Positions 1 to 9,206 are shown, numbered from the stretch's first letter. The stretch is DNA of 64,000 bases from Lederbergia sp. NSJ-179 (GCF_022867885.1 NZ_JALIFP010000005.1:124001-188000); one strand, 5' to 3'. Notes: generated by a model from the sequence alone, not told the origin. Numbers and translations are program-made.

Positions 1-17
1 AGACAGCTTTTTTCTTC

Positions 18-1550
18 TTATTCGGTTGCCACTTGTTTGGTTTTAACCATTGCTTCTTTAGGTACTTCTTGCATTGGCGGCTTTACTCGTTTCATAAATA
101 AGGCAAGAATAAGAGCCAATAAAGCAAATATTGTAGAGATAAAGAAGGCATGCGTAATTCCGTCTAGCATCGCTTGATGTCCAATTAATTCCTGCATTTT
201 CGCCATTGCTTCTGGCGTTGGCTGTACATTCGGGTCAGCCTTTGCCGCTGCCTCAGCAGCCAATTCTTTTCCTGAACTTTCCGCTCTTTTAGACATAACG
301 GTAACCATAAAGGCCGTTCCAATCGCTCCTGAAACTTGCTGGAGCGTATTGTTAATCGCTGTTCCATGGGGATTATCCTGCATCGGCAATTGGTTCATCC
401 CATTTGTCATGACTGGCATCATGACCATCGACATCCCAAACATTCTAAATGTATAAAGTAACACTAAATGAGTGATCGAAGTATCCATTGTTAATTTTGA
501 AAATAAATAAGTCGTCACTGTCATCACTGTAATACCGATAACGGCAAGAATCCTAGCTCCATACTTATCAAAAAGGCGACCCGTTATCGGCGACATAATG
601 CCCATCATCAAGGCTCCAGGTAGCATTAACAAGCCGGAATGCAAAGGAGAAATCCCTCTTATTTCCTGAACATAAAGAGGCGTTAAAATCATTCCAGAAA
701 ACATCGAAATGGCAATCACGATAGAAATACCGGATGACAATGCAAACATAGGATGTTTATAGACACGGAATTCGAGCATTGGTTCTTTCATTTTCAGTTG
801 GCGTAAAATAAAGATCACTAGTGCTACCGCACCTACAACTAATGGAACATATGACTGCGGCGCTCCCCAACCAACTTCCATGTCACCCGCTGAACTAAAT
901 CCATACAAGATCCCGCCAAAAGCAATACTTGATAAAATTAGGGAAAGAACATCAAGATGAACCTTCTCTTGTGGCGTAATATTTTTTAATTTAAAGATCG
1001 CTAATATTAATACGATTATAGCAAACGGTAAAACGACAGAGAATAAAGCTCTCCAGCTAAACGTCTGAATAAGATAACCTGATAATGTTGGTCCAATAGC
1101 AGGAGCAACAATCATAACCAGGCCGAAGAAGCCCATTGCCGTTCCTCTTTTTTCCACAGGGAAGGCCGTTAACATCACATTCATCAGTAATGGCATCATA
1201 ATCGCAGATCCTGATGCTTGGATCATTCTTCCTGCAAGCAACATACCAAAATTAGGAGCAATAAGCGCTAATAACGTTCCTAAAGAAAATAAACTCATCG
1301 CTGTGATGAATAAACTGCGGTTCGAAAAACGCTGAATAAAAAAAGCACTCGCCGGAATGAGAATGCCGTTCACAAGCATATACCCTGTTGCTAACCATTG
1401 TACGGTTGCTGTACCTATTTCAAACTCTCTTTGAATAGATGGCAAAGCAATATTAATTAATGTGTTATTTAAGATCGACACAAATGCGCCAATAAAAAGA
1501 ACCGCTATAGCACCATAAGGCGGTTTTTTTTGAATGGATTCAATATCCAT
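18..1550 (-). CDS. MFS multidrug exporter, DHA2 (EmrB/QacA) family
   Basis: Predicted 14-helix proton-driven drug efflux protein of the cytoplasmic membrane. The protein is hydrophobic throughout. It carries the N-terminal DHA2 segment ATGYMLVNGILIP and an antiporter motif C form (GPTLSGYL) in the fifth helix. The ATG at 1550 is preferred because GGGGGAAT lies 7 nt before it; the ATG nine codons upstream has no ribosome binding site. This gives 510 residues, normal for the family. A TetR-type regulator is divergently transcribed across 180 bp, the usual arrangement for a drug-responsive repressor and its pump. The substrate cannot be read from the sequence. Confidence 0.9.
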   Translation of the reverse strand: MDIESIQKKPPYGAIAVLFIGAFVSILNNTLINIALPSIQREFEIGTATVQWLATGYMLVNGILIPASAFFIQRFSNRSLFITAMSLFSLGTLLALIAPNFGMLLAGRMIQASGSAIMMPLLMNVMLTAFPVEKRGTAMGFFGLVMIVAPAIGPTLSGYLIQTFSWRALFSVVLPFAIIVLILAIFKLKNITPQEKVHLDVLSLILSSIAFGGILYGFSSAGDMEVGWGAPQSYVPLVVGAVALVIFILRQLKMKEPMLEFRVYKHPMFALSSGISIVIAISMFSGMILTPLYVQEIRGISPLHSGLLMLPGALMMGIMSPITGRLFDKYGARILAVIGITVMTVTTYLFSKLTMDTSITHLVLLYTFRMFGMSMVMMPVMTNGMNQLPMQDNPHGTAINNTLQQVSGAIGTAFMVTVMSKRAESSGKELAAEAAAKADPNVQPTPEAMAKMQELIGHQAMLDGITHAFFISTIFALLALILALFMKRVKPPMQEVPKEAMVKTKQVATE

Positions 1551-1668
1551 ATTAAATTCCCCCAATCGGTATTTCATCTGTATTAGTATAAGTCAGCTTC
1601 ATTACTTTAAACATTTTAAACTCATGGTCTAAAAAAATCAACAAAAAAATTTTATTTCTTTTTAAAAA

Positions 1669-1694
1669 TTGCCTAAACATTGTCATTAAGGTAA
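1669..1694. promoter_or_regulatory. Candidate TetR operator
   Basis: Interrupted dyad with arms TTGCCT and AGGTAA between the exporter and its regulator. It overlaps a possible -35 (TTGTCA) for the regulator. Its position suits an operator shared by both genes; assignment is inferred from placement and symmetry only. Confidence 0.35.
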
Positions 1695-1729
1695 ACTATT
1701 AAATAGACCAAGGGTACAAAGGTGAGCAT

Positions 1730-2623
1730 ATGAATCCAAGAAAAAAACAAATTATTGATGTAGCACACCGTCTTTTTATCGAAAAAGGGTTTTCTGCTAC
1801 ATCGATTAAAGATATATTAACGGAAGCAGACATTGCGAAAGGGACTTTTTATAATCATTTTGCTTCTAAGAATGAATGCTTGATGGCTATTCTTGAAATG
1901 GTCAGAAATAAAGCGCGAAGGGTTCGAGAAGAACTTTCTTTTGGTAAGCCAAAAGATGATCCTGATATATTTGTTCAGCAGGTCTTGGTTCGAATGGAGT
2001 TGGATCGGGAACAAAATTTGCTTCCTTTGTTTGAATCTATCTATAGCTCAAAGGATCAAGACTTAAAAAACTTCATGAAAAAGCAGCATAAGGCAGAATT
2101 ACAATGGGTTGCTTTAAGACTTGTCGATTTATTTGGGGAGCAGACAAAGGAATATTCAATTGATTATGCATGTATGTTCTTTGGGATGGTTCATCAAATG
2201 ATGCATGTATGGAAGTTGGGATCGGCGAAAGAATATGATTTGAAGGAAATGGTTTATTTTATCATTAAACAATTACGATCCCTCATTACGAACCAAAGCA
2301 AAGAGGATAAACCTTTCTTCCCTGCTGACTGGCTTTATCCAGCTGAAAAAGACATTTTAATAACGCCAGCAGATATTAAAAAGCAGCTTGTCACACAATT
2401 GGGCATGTTGCTTAACCGAATGGAAGAGAGGACAGAAAGGCAAAGTAGGACAGAATGGTTTGAATTTCTCCACACAGAACTTCAAGAAGATTCACCCAGG
2501 GATTTCTTGATAGAAAGTGTGCTTTTTTCCATAGAAGATAAGTCAGATTCTTCTTTCTATAAAAATGAAATCCAAGAAATTATCCAGCTTGGTCATCAAT
2601 ATCTTCACTATAAGCGTGACTAA
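1730..2623 (+). CDS. TetR/AcrR family transcriptional regulator
   Basis: DNA-binding repressor of 297 residues. The N-terminal helix-turn-helix is clear at about residues 25-50 (SIKDILTEADIAKGTFYNHF is the classic TetR recognition segment). The rest is the variable helical ligand-binding and dimerisation region, which is longer than the usual ~200 residues. AAAGGTGAG precedes the ATG. It is divergent from the DHA2 exporter, so it most likely represses that pump until a substrate binds. Ligand unknown. Confidence 0.88.
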   Translation: MNPRKKQIIDVAHRLFIEKGFSATSIKDILTEADIAKGTFYNHFASKNECLMAILEMVRNKARRVREELSFGKPKDDPDIFVQQVLVRMELDREQNLLPLFESIYSSKDQDLKNFMKKQHKAELQWVALRLVDLFGEQTKEYSIDYACMFFGMVHQMMHVWKLGSAKEYDLKEMVYFIIKQLRSLITNQSKEDKPFFPADWLYPAEKDILITPADIKKQLVTQLGMLLNRMEERTERQSRTEWFEFLHTELQEDSPRDFLIESVLFSIEDKSDSSFYKNEIQEIIQLGHQYLHYKRD

Positions 2624-2626
2624 AAA

Positions 2627-2659
2627 GGAAAGATCTCCATCGTTATCGGAGATCTTTCC
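2627..2659. terminator. Bidirectional terminator-like hairpin
   Basis: Perfect 12-bp stem (GGAAAGATCTCC / GGAGATCTTTCC) with a 9-nt loop in the gap between the convergent TetR gene and trmL. Confidence 0.75.
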
Positions 2660-2664
2660 TGTCC

Positions 2665-3138
2665 TTAATGAAGATGAGGATATCCCTGTTGCCTCAACGC
2701 CTCATAGACAAGTATAGCAGCTGTATTGGATAAATTTAATGAACGAACATGATCATTCATTGGGATTCTTAAACAACGCTCCAGATTGGATTCAAGCAAA
2801 TCCTTTGGCAATCCTTTTGTTTCCTTACCGAAAATGAAATAATGATGGATCGATCGATCACTATAATCAAAGGTTGTATGCGGCTTTTGCCCGAATTTGG
2901 TTAAAAAGTAAAATTGGCCATTTTGATTCTTGGCAAAAAAGTCTTCAATGGAATCATAATAGGTAATATGGACAAACTCCCAATAATCTAATCCTGCACG
3001 TTTTAACATTTTATCATCTGTTGAAAAACCGAGTGGTCTAATTAGATGTAAATGGGTATCTGTCGCTGCACACGTTCTTGCAATATTCCCAGTATTTGCT
3101 GGAATTTCTGGTTGATATAAAACAACATGGTTTGGCAC
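2665..3138 (-). CDS. trmL: tRNA (cytidine/uridine-34-2'-O)-methyltransferase TrmL
   Basis: SPOUT-class methyltransferase that 2'-O-methylates the wobble nucleotide of leucine tRNAs using S-adenosylmethionine. All three SPOUT motifs are present: NTGNIARTC near the N terminus, FGKETKGLP in the middle, and IPMNDHVRSLNLSNTAAIL forming the knotted cofactor site near the C terminus. The 157-residue length matches the family (CspR in Bacillus). The start is GTG, with GAGGTG 7 nt upstream. It sits beside yhbB and queG, as in B. subtilis; queG also acts on tRNA anticodons. Confidence 0.93.
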   Translation of the reverse strand: MPNHVVLYQPEIPANTGNIARTCAATDTHLHLIRPLGFSTDDKMLKRAGLDYWEFVHITYYDSIEDFFAKNQNGQFYFLTKFGQKPHTTFDYSDRSIHHYFIFGKETKGLPKDLLESNLERCLRIPMNDHVRSLNLSNTAAILVYEALRQQGYPHLH

Positions 3139-3192
3139 TTACATTCACCTCATCAAAAAAACATTACTGTGTCATTATACACTTATTTTTAA

Positions 3193-3344
3193 GAGGATGT
3201 TCAAAAAGTCCGGTAAAAAGACATAAGCGAATTTCTTCGTTGGCTTGTTTCTCCGCTGCTCATGTATTTAAAAGCATACATTCCGCTGCTCAAAACTGCG
3301 CCGCCTCGAACTTCTTGGTCCTTTTTATCCTCCTTTTTGAACAC
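3193..3344. repeat. MITE-like repeat with terminal inverted repeats
   Basis: About 150 bp with imperfect terminal inverted repeats: GTTCAAAAAG near the left end is mirrored by CTTTTTGAAC near the right end, each followed by AAAAAG/CTTTTT. It contains no plausible gene and fills the trmL-yhbB gap. Size and ends fit a non-autonomous mobile repeat; copy number cannot be seen here. Confidence 0.55.
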
Positions 3345-3349
3345 GCAAT

Positions 3350-4216
3350 TTAAGAATCATCTATAATGGTGAACATTTTGTATTGAATATTTGGTGTATA
3401 GGCGGAGGAGTCCTCATACGCCCAATATCTCATTCGACTATTATAGGTGTGAGCATTGACAAGTGGCTCTCCTGCCGCATCCTTCCCTGTCACAATCGTG
3501 TTATGGTCGTAACGTCCATCCCCTTGGAAATCATAACAAATGACATCTCCTAACTTTAATTCCCGTGCATCTTTTACTTCTTTTGCTCGAAGTCCAATTG
3601 TAGAGCTTTCTAAATGGACTTTTAATGCATTCGCAACCGACCAACTATAACTCCAATTTTTGTTTTGATACCACCAGCCTTTACTGCGATTGGGATATCC
3701 TCTCATCGGGGCTCCGCCAACATGGAGACATTGAGAAATAAAATTCGTACAATCCACTTCAAATTTTTCATAAGCCGGATTATAATCATTCCACCATTTT
3801 TCGGCATAACGTACCGCTTTTAAGCGATCATACATAAATGGGACCCTTTCCAATTCCTCATCATTTTGGACTGTGCTTTCGGTCTCAATCGATTCTGGGT
3901 ATAAAATCGGTGTTTCAATATCTTTAACTAGTTCATTTTTATAAAAAGTTGCCATTCGGTGCTCTATTTCTTCTTCTATATAGATAAAATCAGATTGTTT
4001 GATGAGGTATTTTAAATGAAGCTGATAGGAAATATCGTTTTGATCTTCCCCTCTTTCCACGGACGTTATTTTACCTGTTCCCATCGCCTTCACCAAAGCT
4101 GCTTTACGATTTTCAATGGAATTAAGTTTTTTTATCACTTTTTCCTCTTTTACTTCTTTCCGTCTAACTAATTGGGCTATTCTGTCTTCAAATGCCGAAA
4201 TTAATTGCTTCCTCAC
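3350..4216 (-). CDS. yhbB: Putative amidase-domain protein, YhbB-like
   Basis: 288 residues. The C-terminal half (from about residue 130) matches the Amidase_6 type of NlpC/P60-like domain: a candidate nucleophile in DCTNFISQCL and a candidate histidine in DHNTIVTG. The N-terminal half is charged and helical, without a signal peptide or membrane segment. The GTG start is supported by AAGGAGGGG just upstream. The neighbours queG and trmL match B. subtilis yhbB. The domain suggests cleavage of a peptidoglycan-like amide, but the substrate and the reason for a cytoplasmic location are unknown. Confidence 0.75.
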   Translation of the reverse strand: MRKQLISAFEDRIAQLVRRKEVKEEKVIKKLNSIENRKAALVKAMGTGKITSVERGEDQNDISYQLHLKYLIKQSDFIYIEEEIEHRMATFYKNELVKDIETPILYPESIETESTVQNDEELERVPFMYDRLKAVRYAEKWWNDYNPAYEKFEVDCTNFISQCLHVGGAPMRGYPNRSKGWWYQNKNWSYSWSVANALKVHLESSTIGLRAKEVKDARELKLGDVICYDFQGDGRYDHNTIVTGKDAAGEPLVNAHTYNSRMRYWAYEDSSAYTPNIQYKMFTIIDDS

Positions 4217-4331
4217 CCTCTCCCCTCCTTTTGTAAAATATATGCTTTAGATCAGGGAAATGATGATTAGAACATTTTTGAATCGTTTAATGAACGTTAA
4301 AAAGAACTCCTTCTCCCCACACCCTGTGCTT

Positions 4332-4487
4332 CGCTGTTACCTTTTTGGCCCTGGATCCCTTTTTCGGGCACAGCCAGCCGATCCGCCGTTACCTTTTTGG
4401 CCCTGGATTCCTTTTTCGGGCACAACCAACCGATCCGCTGTTACCTTTTTGGCCTTGGATCCCTTTTCCGGGCACAACCAGCCGATT
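4332..4487. repeat. Tandem repeat, three units of 52 bp
   Basis: Three near-identical units begin at 4332, 4384 and 4436, and a fourth start is visible at 4488. Each unit contains a GCCC...GGGC dyad. The period is not a multiple of three, so it is not a protein repeat. It lies beyond the queG terminator. Confidence 0.85.
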
Positions 4488-4515
4488 CGCTGTTTCCGAT
4501 GCAGCTTTACGCAAG

Positions 4516-4555
4516 ATAAAAAAAGCTTATAAACCTTAGTTAAGGTTCGTAAGCT
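4516..4555 (-). terminator. Rho-independent terminator of queG
   Basis: On the minus strand the stem arms AGCTTA-AACCTTA / TAAGGTT-TAAGCT (two small internal mismatches) are followed by seven T. It lies about 150 bp beyond the queG stop. Confidence 0.75.
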
Positions 4556-4708
4556 GGTTAAAAGTAGTACAAATATAATTCCTTTTTTTGAAAGTATTTC
4601 CTATTCCTAATTCTATTGTTCTTTCTTTTGTGATCTCCATTAGCTTCCTTAATATCCTCTTCTGTTTCGGCAAACAGTAAAAATCATACAGTTTCAAAGA
4701 AACGAAAA

Positions 4709-5854
4709 TTATCCCTCGTTCTCTGCACCAAAAAACTCTAATCCTTTATTTATCTCTAATAAAACAGATTGATCCTGTTCTTGACTTTTTGCTTGAATCA
4801 ATGCCTCTTTCGCTTCCTCCCCACCAATTTTCCCTAAAGCCCAGGCGGCGGTACCACGAATAACCGGACGTACGTCTTCTTTCATAACTTGAACTAATGT
4901 ACCGACAGAATCCCTTTCTTTAAAATGGGCTAACGCAATAATCGCATTTCTTTGGATTGGTTTTTTCCCGCGCCATGAACCTGACAGCTCCCCAAATATT
5001 TCCTTAAATTGTCGATTGGACAAATGTAAAAGTGGATCTAAAAGTGGTTTCACAATCTCCGGTTCCGGCTCCATCGCTTCATGATGATGAAAATCCATCC
5101 CCTTATTCTTTGGACAAACAGATTGACATGTATCACAACCGTATAAACGATTCCCAATCTTTGTCCTAAATTCATCTGGCAAAAAGTCCTTCGTCTGAGT
5201 TAAAAAAGCAATACAGCGCTGTGCATTTAATTGCCCTGCTTGGACCAAGGCTCCAGTTGGGCAAGCGTCTAAACACATGGTGCATTCTCCGCATTGATCA
5301 TGGAGAGGTTCATCTGGTTCAAGTGGGAGATCCGTAATCATTTCACCAAGATACACATAGGAGCCAAATTCTGGCGTAATAATTGAGCAGTTTTTTCCAC
5401 TCCAACCAATGCCCGCTCTCTCCGCTACAGCACGATCGACTAACTCGCCTGTATCCACCATTGACTTTAATCTGCTTTCTGGCACCCGACTTTGAATATA
5501 ATCAACCAGTTGTTCCATTTTTTCACGAACTAGGAGATGATAATCAGTCCCCCATGAAGCACGACAAAATATGCCCCTTCTCTCTCCTTTTTTGCCACGC
5601 GGCGGATTGTCCATTCTCGAAGGATAAGCAAGCGCGATCGCAATAATGGAGCGCGGCTGATCAAAGATCAAGGAAGGATCTGTTCGTTCGTCGATATTTT
5701 TATGTTCAAAACCTGATTGAAACCCAAGTTCTTGTTGTCTGATTAATTTATTTTTCATCTCGATAAAAGGATCAGAGCTGGCAAATCCAATTTTATCAAT
5801 TCCAATTTGTTCACTAAATTGGATAATATCTTTTTTAAGCTGATGATAATCCAT
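4709..5854 (-). CDS. queG: Epoxyqueuosine reductase QueG
   Basis: Cobalamin-dependent iron-sulfur enzyme for the last step of queuosine synthesis, reducing epoxyqueuosine in the tRNA wobble position. Two 4Fe-4S clusters are visible (CGECTMCLDACP and CDTCQSVCP). The conserved DTGELVDRAVAERAG segment and a C-terminal HEAT-like region used for tRNA binding are present. The ATG at 5854 has GAGGAAGGGG upstream and gives 381 residues, matching the family. An ATG 17 codons further upstream adds an unconserved leader and has a weaker site. It is transcribed toward yhbB and trmL but ends at its own terminator. Confidence 0.93.
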   Translation of the reverse strand: MDYHQLKKDIIQFSEQIGIDKIGFASSDPFIEMKNKLIRQQELGFQSGFEHKNIDERTDPSLIFDQPRSIIAIALAYPSRMDNPPRGKKGERRGIFCRASWGTDYHLLVREKMEQLVDYIQSRVPESRLKSMVDTGELVDRAVAERAGIGWSGKNCSIITPEFGSYVYLGEMITDLPLEPDEPLHDQCGECTMCLDACPTGALVQAGQLNAQRCIAFLTQTKDFLPDEFRTKIGNRLYGCDTCQSVCPKNKGMDFHHHEAMEPEPEIVKPLLDPLLHLSNRQFKEIFGELSGSWRGKKPIQRNAIIALAHFKERDSVGTLVQVMKEDVRPVIRGTAAWALGKIGGEEAKEALIQAKSQEQDQSVLLEINKGLEFFGAENEG

Positions 5855-5961
5855 AAGCTCGTCCCCTTCCTCTTTTGAATGATAGCTATAAACTATAAGA
5901 AACATTTTATCCTTATTCTACCGGGCACATACGATTTCTTCAACTCATTCATTCAGCATAA

Positions 5962-5992
5962 GAAAAGCGCGATCATTTTGACCACGCTTTTC
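5962..5992. terminator. Terminator-like hairpin
   Basis: GAAAAGCG / CGCTTTTC stem in the long gap upstream of queG. It may be the arm of a decayed dispersed repeat rather than a working terminator. Confidence 0.4.
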
Positions 5993-6140
5993 AAACAATG
6001 TTGATTGTATAGGAATTCTGTTTGGATTTTTGCCAACAAATCCTGCACCCACTTACCTAGAAACGATGCACTTGCACCAACAGCGTTCTCCTTTATTCCA
6101 TTTGTATTTCTAATCAAAGCGTACAGATCAATTATGAAAA

Positions 6141-6194
6141 TAGGCGCTGGAGCTAGATCCTCAGACTAGCCAATTTTTCTTACCTTTTTAAAAA
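6141..6194. repeat. Truncated copy of the dispersed element at 32.7 kb
   Basis: TAGGCGCTGGAGCTAGATCC, then TAGCCAATTTTT and TTACCTTTTTAAAAA, match the right part of the element near 32816-32880. The left arm is missing here. Confidence 0.6.
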
Positions 6195-6238
6195 GGGCTG
6201 TCCAGAAACTCAGTTTGCACTGACTTTCTGAACAGCCC
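6195..6238. terminator. Long hairpin, likely terminator downstream of csoR
   Basis: A 20-bp stem with two mismatches (GGGCTGTCCAGAAACTCAGT against its partner ending GAACAGCCC) and a 4-nt loop, about 100 bp after the csoR stop. It also resembles the fused ends of a small insertion. Confidence 0.5.
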
Positions 6239-6337
6239 CCGTCTCTTATTCATTACGGTTTATTTGGTTGTACGACCTCAGGCGCGTTTGCCGAATTGCA
6301 TCACTGATTCTTATAGTTTTTTTTAAGAGTTTTTTCC

Positions 6338-6640
6338 TTACTTGGAAAACTGCTTCAGAACACTCATTAATTCCTCAATTGTTTCTTTTCCTTCACCTTG
6401 TTTAATCGCATCACTGACACAGTGGTTAATATGTCGTTCAGTAATAGCGAAACCTACATTTTTTAAAGCGGATTGGATGGCACTAATTTGCACTAGTATA
6501 TCCACACAATAACGGTCCTCTTCTACCATTTTCTGTATTCCACGAACTTGGCCTTCTATACGTTTTAAACGATTAATAACTTTTTGTTTTTCATCCTGTG
6601 TTCTTGGTTTACTTGGGTGATCATGTAAGAATTTATCCAA
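6338..6640 (-). CDS. csoR: CsoR-type copper-sensing repressor
   Basis: All-helical DUF156 repressor that leaves DNA when Cu(I) binds. The ligand set Cys-x24-His-x3-Cys (in RYCVDIL and ERHINHC) has exactly the spacing of the characterised CsoR proteins, which argues for copper rather than the persulfide (CstR) or nickel (RcnR) branches. The TTG start at 6640 lies 10 nt after AAAGGA; a GTG three codons upstream is too close to that site. Its pseudo-palindromic operator overlaps its own promoter. No copZ or copA is adjacent, so it must act on itself and on distant targets. Confidence 0.85.
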   Translation of the reverse strand: MDKFLHDHPSKPRTQDEKQKVINRLKRIEGQVRGIQKMVEEDRYCVDILVQISAIQSALKNVGFAITERHINHCVSDAIKQGEGKETIEELMSVLKQFSK

Positions 6641-6673
6641 ATGGATCACTTCCTTTTATTATATATCTTTATT

Positions 6674-6690
6674 ATACCCCTACAAGGTAT
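6674..6690 (-). promoter_or_regulatory. CsoR operator
   Basis: On the minus strand ATACCTTGTAGGGGTAT, a pseudo-palindrome of the TACC-N-GGTA kind bound by CsoR upstream of Bacillus copZA. The TATAAT overlapping its 3' end is a likely -10 of csoR, so binding would block the gene's own promoter. Confidence 0.7.
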
Positions 6691-6750
6691 TCATTTCAAC
6701 TACTATCATTGAGAACTATTATCCAAAACTAATTTTAAAATTCCTGGCAA

Positions 6751-6796
6751 TAAAAAAACGCAAAGCCTTGTTTTTTATAAAACAAAACCCTGCGTT
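6751..6796 (-). terminator. Rho-independent terminator after tRNA-Gly
   Basis: The AACGCA...TGCGTT outer stem continues inward through GTTTTGTTTTAT / AAAACAAG-type pairing and is followed by a run of T on the minus strand, directly downstream of the tRNA. Confidence 0.75.
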
Positions 6797-6804
6797 GGTA
6801 TGTA

Positions 6805-6878
6805 TGGAGCGGGTGATGGGAATCGAACCCACGACAACAGCTTGGAAGGCTGTAGTTTTACCACTAAACTACACCCGC
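6805..6878 (-). tRNA. tRNA-Gly (UCC)
   Basis: 74 nt including an encoded CCA. Acceptor stem GCGGGTG / CACCCGC, discriminator U, anticodon loop CTTCCAA giving anticodon UCC, and T-arm GTGGGTTCGATTCCCAT. All four arms fold. It is a single gene with its own terminator. Confidence 0.96.
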
Positions 6879-7097
6879 ATTCCTTTTTGAAAAAGTTCAC
6901 TTTAATAGTATACAAAATTAGGGAATAAAATGCAAGTTTCGCCACAATTTTTTTCGTATAGAAGTTTCCACTGGAGGAGCCGTCCCTTTATCATCATTTT
7001 GCCGAACAAGTTCTATTTCACGTTCTTTCTAATATGTAAACGACAAGCTCGTGTGTGATAGAATAAAGATAAGTATCTAAAGCTCGGAGGGATATGA

Positions 7098-8483
7098 ATG
7101 AATCTATATGATTTGACAGAAGAGAAAGAATCTGAAAAGAACTATTTTGAAAATCTCAGCAAGACTCTAGATGCATTTTCTACTGACTTATCTGAAAACC
7201 AAGGACTAAAAATCGAGACCGTTAATCGCCATGTGAGGCGACTGGGATTCTTTGCAGAAATCTATTTGTATCATCGTGGTGTGAATTTAGAGGAAATACA
7301 CGCCGACTATATCATAGACTTTCTAGGAGACTATTATATTCGAAAAGTATTAGATAGCAAGCAAAGCGACATTGCTCCTTACTTAACCTCATTTAAAAAA
7401 TTTGCAAAGTTTGCGTATGAAAATGGATATCTAAGTAAAGAGGATTTTGATGAAATTAAAATGGTATGTAAACAGAAGGAATTCTTTTTGCATCGCTTTG
7501 ACACTTACTTTTCATCAAGTGATTTGGAAGAATGGCATTTTAACAATGATTTATACCAATACCTTGAGGAAATAGAGGACGAGTATAGTTTGACAGGCGA
7601 TGAAAAGCTAAATATTGATCCCAACTTTGTCCAATTACTAATGGAGAAAAACTTTGAAGCCCCAATCGCCGTGTTCGCCTTTTCTGCTTTCCTTGAAAAA
7701 ATTCAAAGTGAAGCAAACGTAAAACTGACAAGTACGAGACAGCATATCACAAGGAATTTTTGGAAAGAATTGGATCAGTTACTAAATCTACAGTTGTTTA
7801 GCAAGCCGACATTAAACCAAGAGGATATCGGATTATATCATTATTTCTATTTACTGGGTGAACATTTAAAACTATATCGAATAACTGGGAATAAACTAAT
7901 ACCGACGAAGCTTCTTCCTCATTATCAGGCATTATCCCATGAGGAAAAATTCGTTTTAATGATGGACGGGTTATGGAACCAACTATCTTGGCATGAAATC
8001 CAACCATCACATACAGGCGGCCGAATTGAAATTACTCAGGCGCGACGTTCCAATTTAGCAGATGTCCTTTCACAATTTCCCGTTGGGGAGAAAATCAGTC
8101 TTAAGGAGGATCGACTCGGTATATCGCTAATAAATCAAACATTCACGGGAGGCTTCATCGGTTCCGCGGATCATTTTTTTCTGTACATCCTCCCCATCAT
8201 CGAATACTTTGGTTTATTTAATCTAGACTATCAATTAAAAGAAGGAAAATACGAAAGCTATTATGAGATTGCTTCTATTGAAATGAATCCGTTCGGACAT
8301 TTTACATGTAATCACCTGAAAAAGATGGGAAATACGTTACCCGAAAACGCCCCTTCCAATAGCATATCAGATCTTTTTATCCAAATGGGAGCAAATCAAC
8401 CTATTGTAAAACCGGAAAAGATTGGACGTAATGATCCATGCCCATGTGGAAGCGGAAAGAAGTATAAACGTTGCTGTATGTAG
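7098..8483 (+). CDS. SEC-C zinc-motif protein with integrase-like N-terminal helices
   Basis: 461 residues. The C terminus ([18 protein letters not shown]) is a perfect SEC-C zinc-binding motif, as on SecA and many unrelated proteins. Residues ~15-120 form a helical region resembling the SAM-like core-binding domain of tyrosine recombinases, but no catalytic recombinase domain follows. The middle is helical and unassigned. CGGAGGGATATGA gives a good ribosome binding site. The next gene begins 16 bp later, so the two are probably co-transcribed. Function unknown; SEC-C may mediate protein or ribosome contacts. Confidence 0.8.
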   Translation: MNLYDLTEEKESEKNYFENLSKTLDAFSTDLSENQGLKIETVNRHVRRLGFFAEIYLYHRGVNLEEIHADYIIDFLGDYYIRKVLDSKQSDIAPYLTSFKKFAKFAYENGYLSKEDFDEIKMVCKQKEFFLHRFDTYFSSSDLEEWHFNNDLYQYLEEIEDEYSLTGDEKLNIDPNFVQLLMEKNFEAPIAVFAFSAFLEKIQSEANVKLTSTRQHITRNFWKELDQLLNLQLFSKPTLNQEDIGLYHYFYLLGEHLKLYRITGNKLIPTKLLPHYQALSHEEKFVLMMDGLWNQLSWHEIQPSHTGGRIEITQARRSNLADVLSQFPVGEKISLKEDRLGISLINQTFTGGFIGSADHFFLYILPIIEYFGLFNLDYQLKEGKYESYYEIASIEMNPFGHFTCNHLKKMGNTLPENAPSNSISDLFIQMGANQPIVKPEKIGRNDPCPCGSGKKYKRCCM

Positions 8484-8499
8484 AAAGGATGTTAAAATT

Positions 8500-9057
8500 A
8501 TGAGTTTTTGTGACCGATGCGGAAATGAAAATACAAAAATAGCGTTGTCCGGAAAAACAGAGCAAGCAGTACTTTGTACGAACTGTTTTAATGAGATGAT
8601 CGCATCTGAAATTGGGGTTACAGTGGAAACATATCCCGAAGCTATTTCAATTAAGGATGGAGGTGGAAACATCCGTACTTTTGCAATAGATAAAATTTTT
8701 ATGCCAACGGGTATTTCCATGGAGGCAGTTGAAAATAAAATGGATGGCTATAAGTTTTCCGTTCTTGGTGAGTTTGACTGTAATCAAAGAATGCTATTTA
8801 AAAAGCTTGTTAAAAAAGTAAAGGATGGCGTTGCCAACACCTATCTAGAGGAAGAAAAGATTAGTGGCCACCGTTTTCTAACGATGGTTGGCGACCGAGT
8901 GATTGGAAGAATTGAATATAATGAGGAAAGTGACACGCCATTATTGAATATTGACGGTAGGCCGTATACATGGGAAGAAATTGGAAAAATGATGATGAGT
9001 AAGGAAGGTTTTCAATTTCGATTAGATATAGTGGATATCACGGATGAATTTGAATAA
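8500..9057 (+). CDS. Conserved hypothetical protein with N-terminal CxxC zinc knuckle
   Basis: 185 residues. Two CxxC pairs near the N terminus (CDRCGNEN and CTNCFNEM) make a small zinc ribbon, followed by a mixed alpha/beta domain I cannot assign. The ATG at 8500 is preferred: GAAAGGA lies 10 nt upstream, and a longer reading would overlap the SEC-C coding region out of frame. It is very likely in one operon with the preceding gene. Confidence 0.7.
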   Translation: MSFCDRCGNENTKIALSGKTEQAVLCTNCFNEMIASEIGVTVETYPEAISIKDGGGNIRTFAIDKIFMPTGISMEAVENKMDGYKFSVLGEFDCNQRMLFKKLVKKVKDGVANTYLEEEKISGHRFLTMVGDRVIGRIEYNEESDTPLLNIDGRPYTWEEIGKMMMSKEGFQFRLDIVDITDEFE

Positions 9058-9104
9058 TCTGTATTCTCGGGCTGGAATAAAAAACCTCAAATTGCCGCGC
9101 ACTC

Positions 9105-9206
9105 TCTCTGCAGTCGGGATTTTAGCCACCGTTTTATTAAACTTATTCATTCCAAATCAAGAAGCGGAAACCCCGATAGTAGAAGAAGCAAAACCCAAGC
9201 TTCCTA
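9105..9206 (+). pseudogene. Remnant of an NCS2 nucleobase permease C terminus
   Basis: The translated segment LATVLLNLFIPNQ...TP...E..K is nearly the same as the end of the intact permease at 11380-12723, and the DNA around 9111 aligns with that around 12629. Only about 35 codons survive. A terminator hairpin follows directly, as expected for the end of a former gene. Confidence 0.75.

Noticed and set aside
3078-3353. 91-codon plus-strand frame
   Set aside because: Overlaps trmL antisense and a MITE-like repeat; no protein family recognised.
4332-4487. CRISPR array
   Set aside because: The whole 52-bp unit is repeated without unique spacers and no cas genes are near. The same holds for 14041-14216.
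4260-4532. Open frames with Pro/Phe-rich repeats
   Set aside because: They arise from the 52-bp tandem array, whose period is not a multiple of three; no ribosome binding site.
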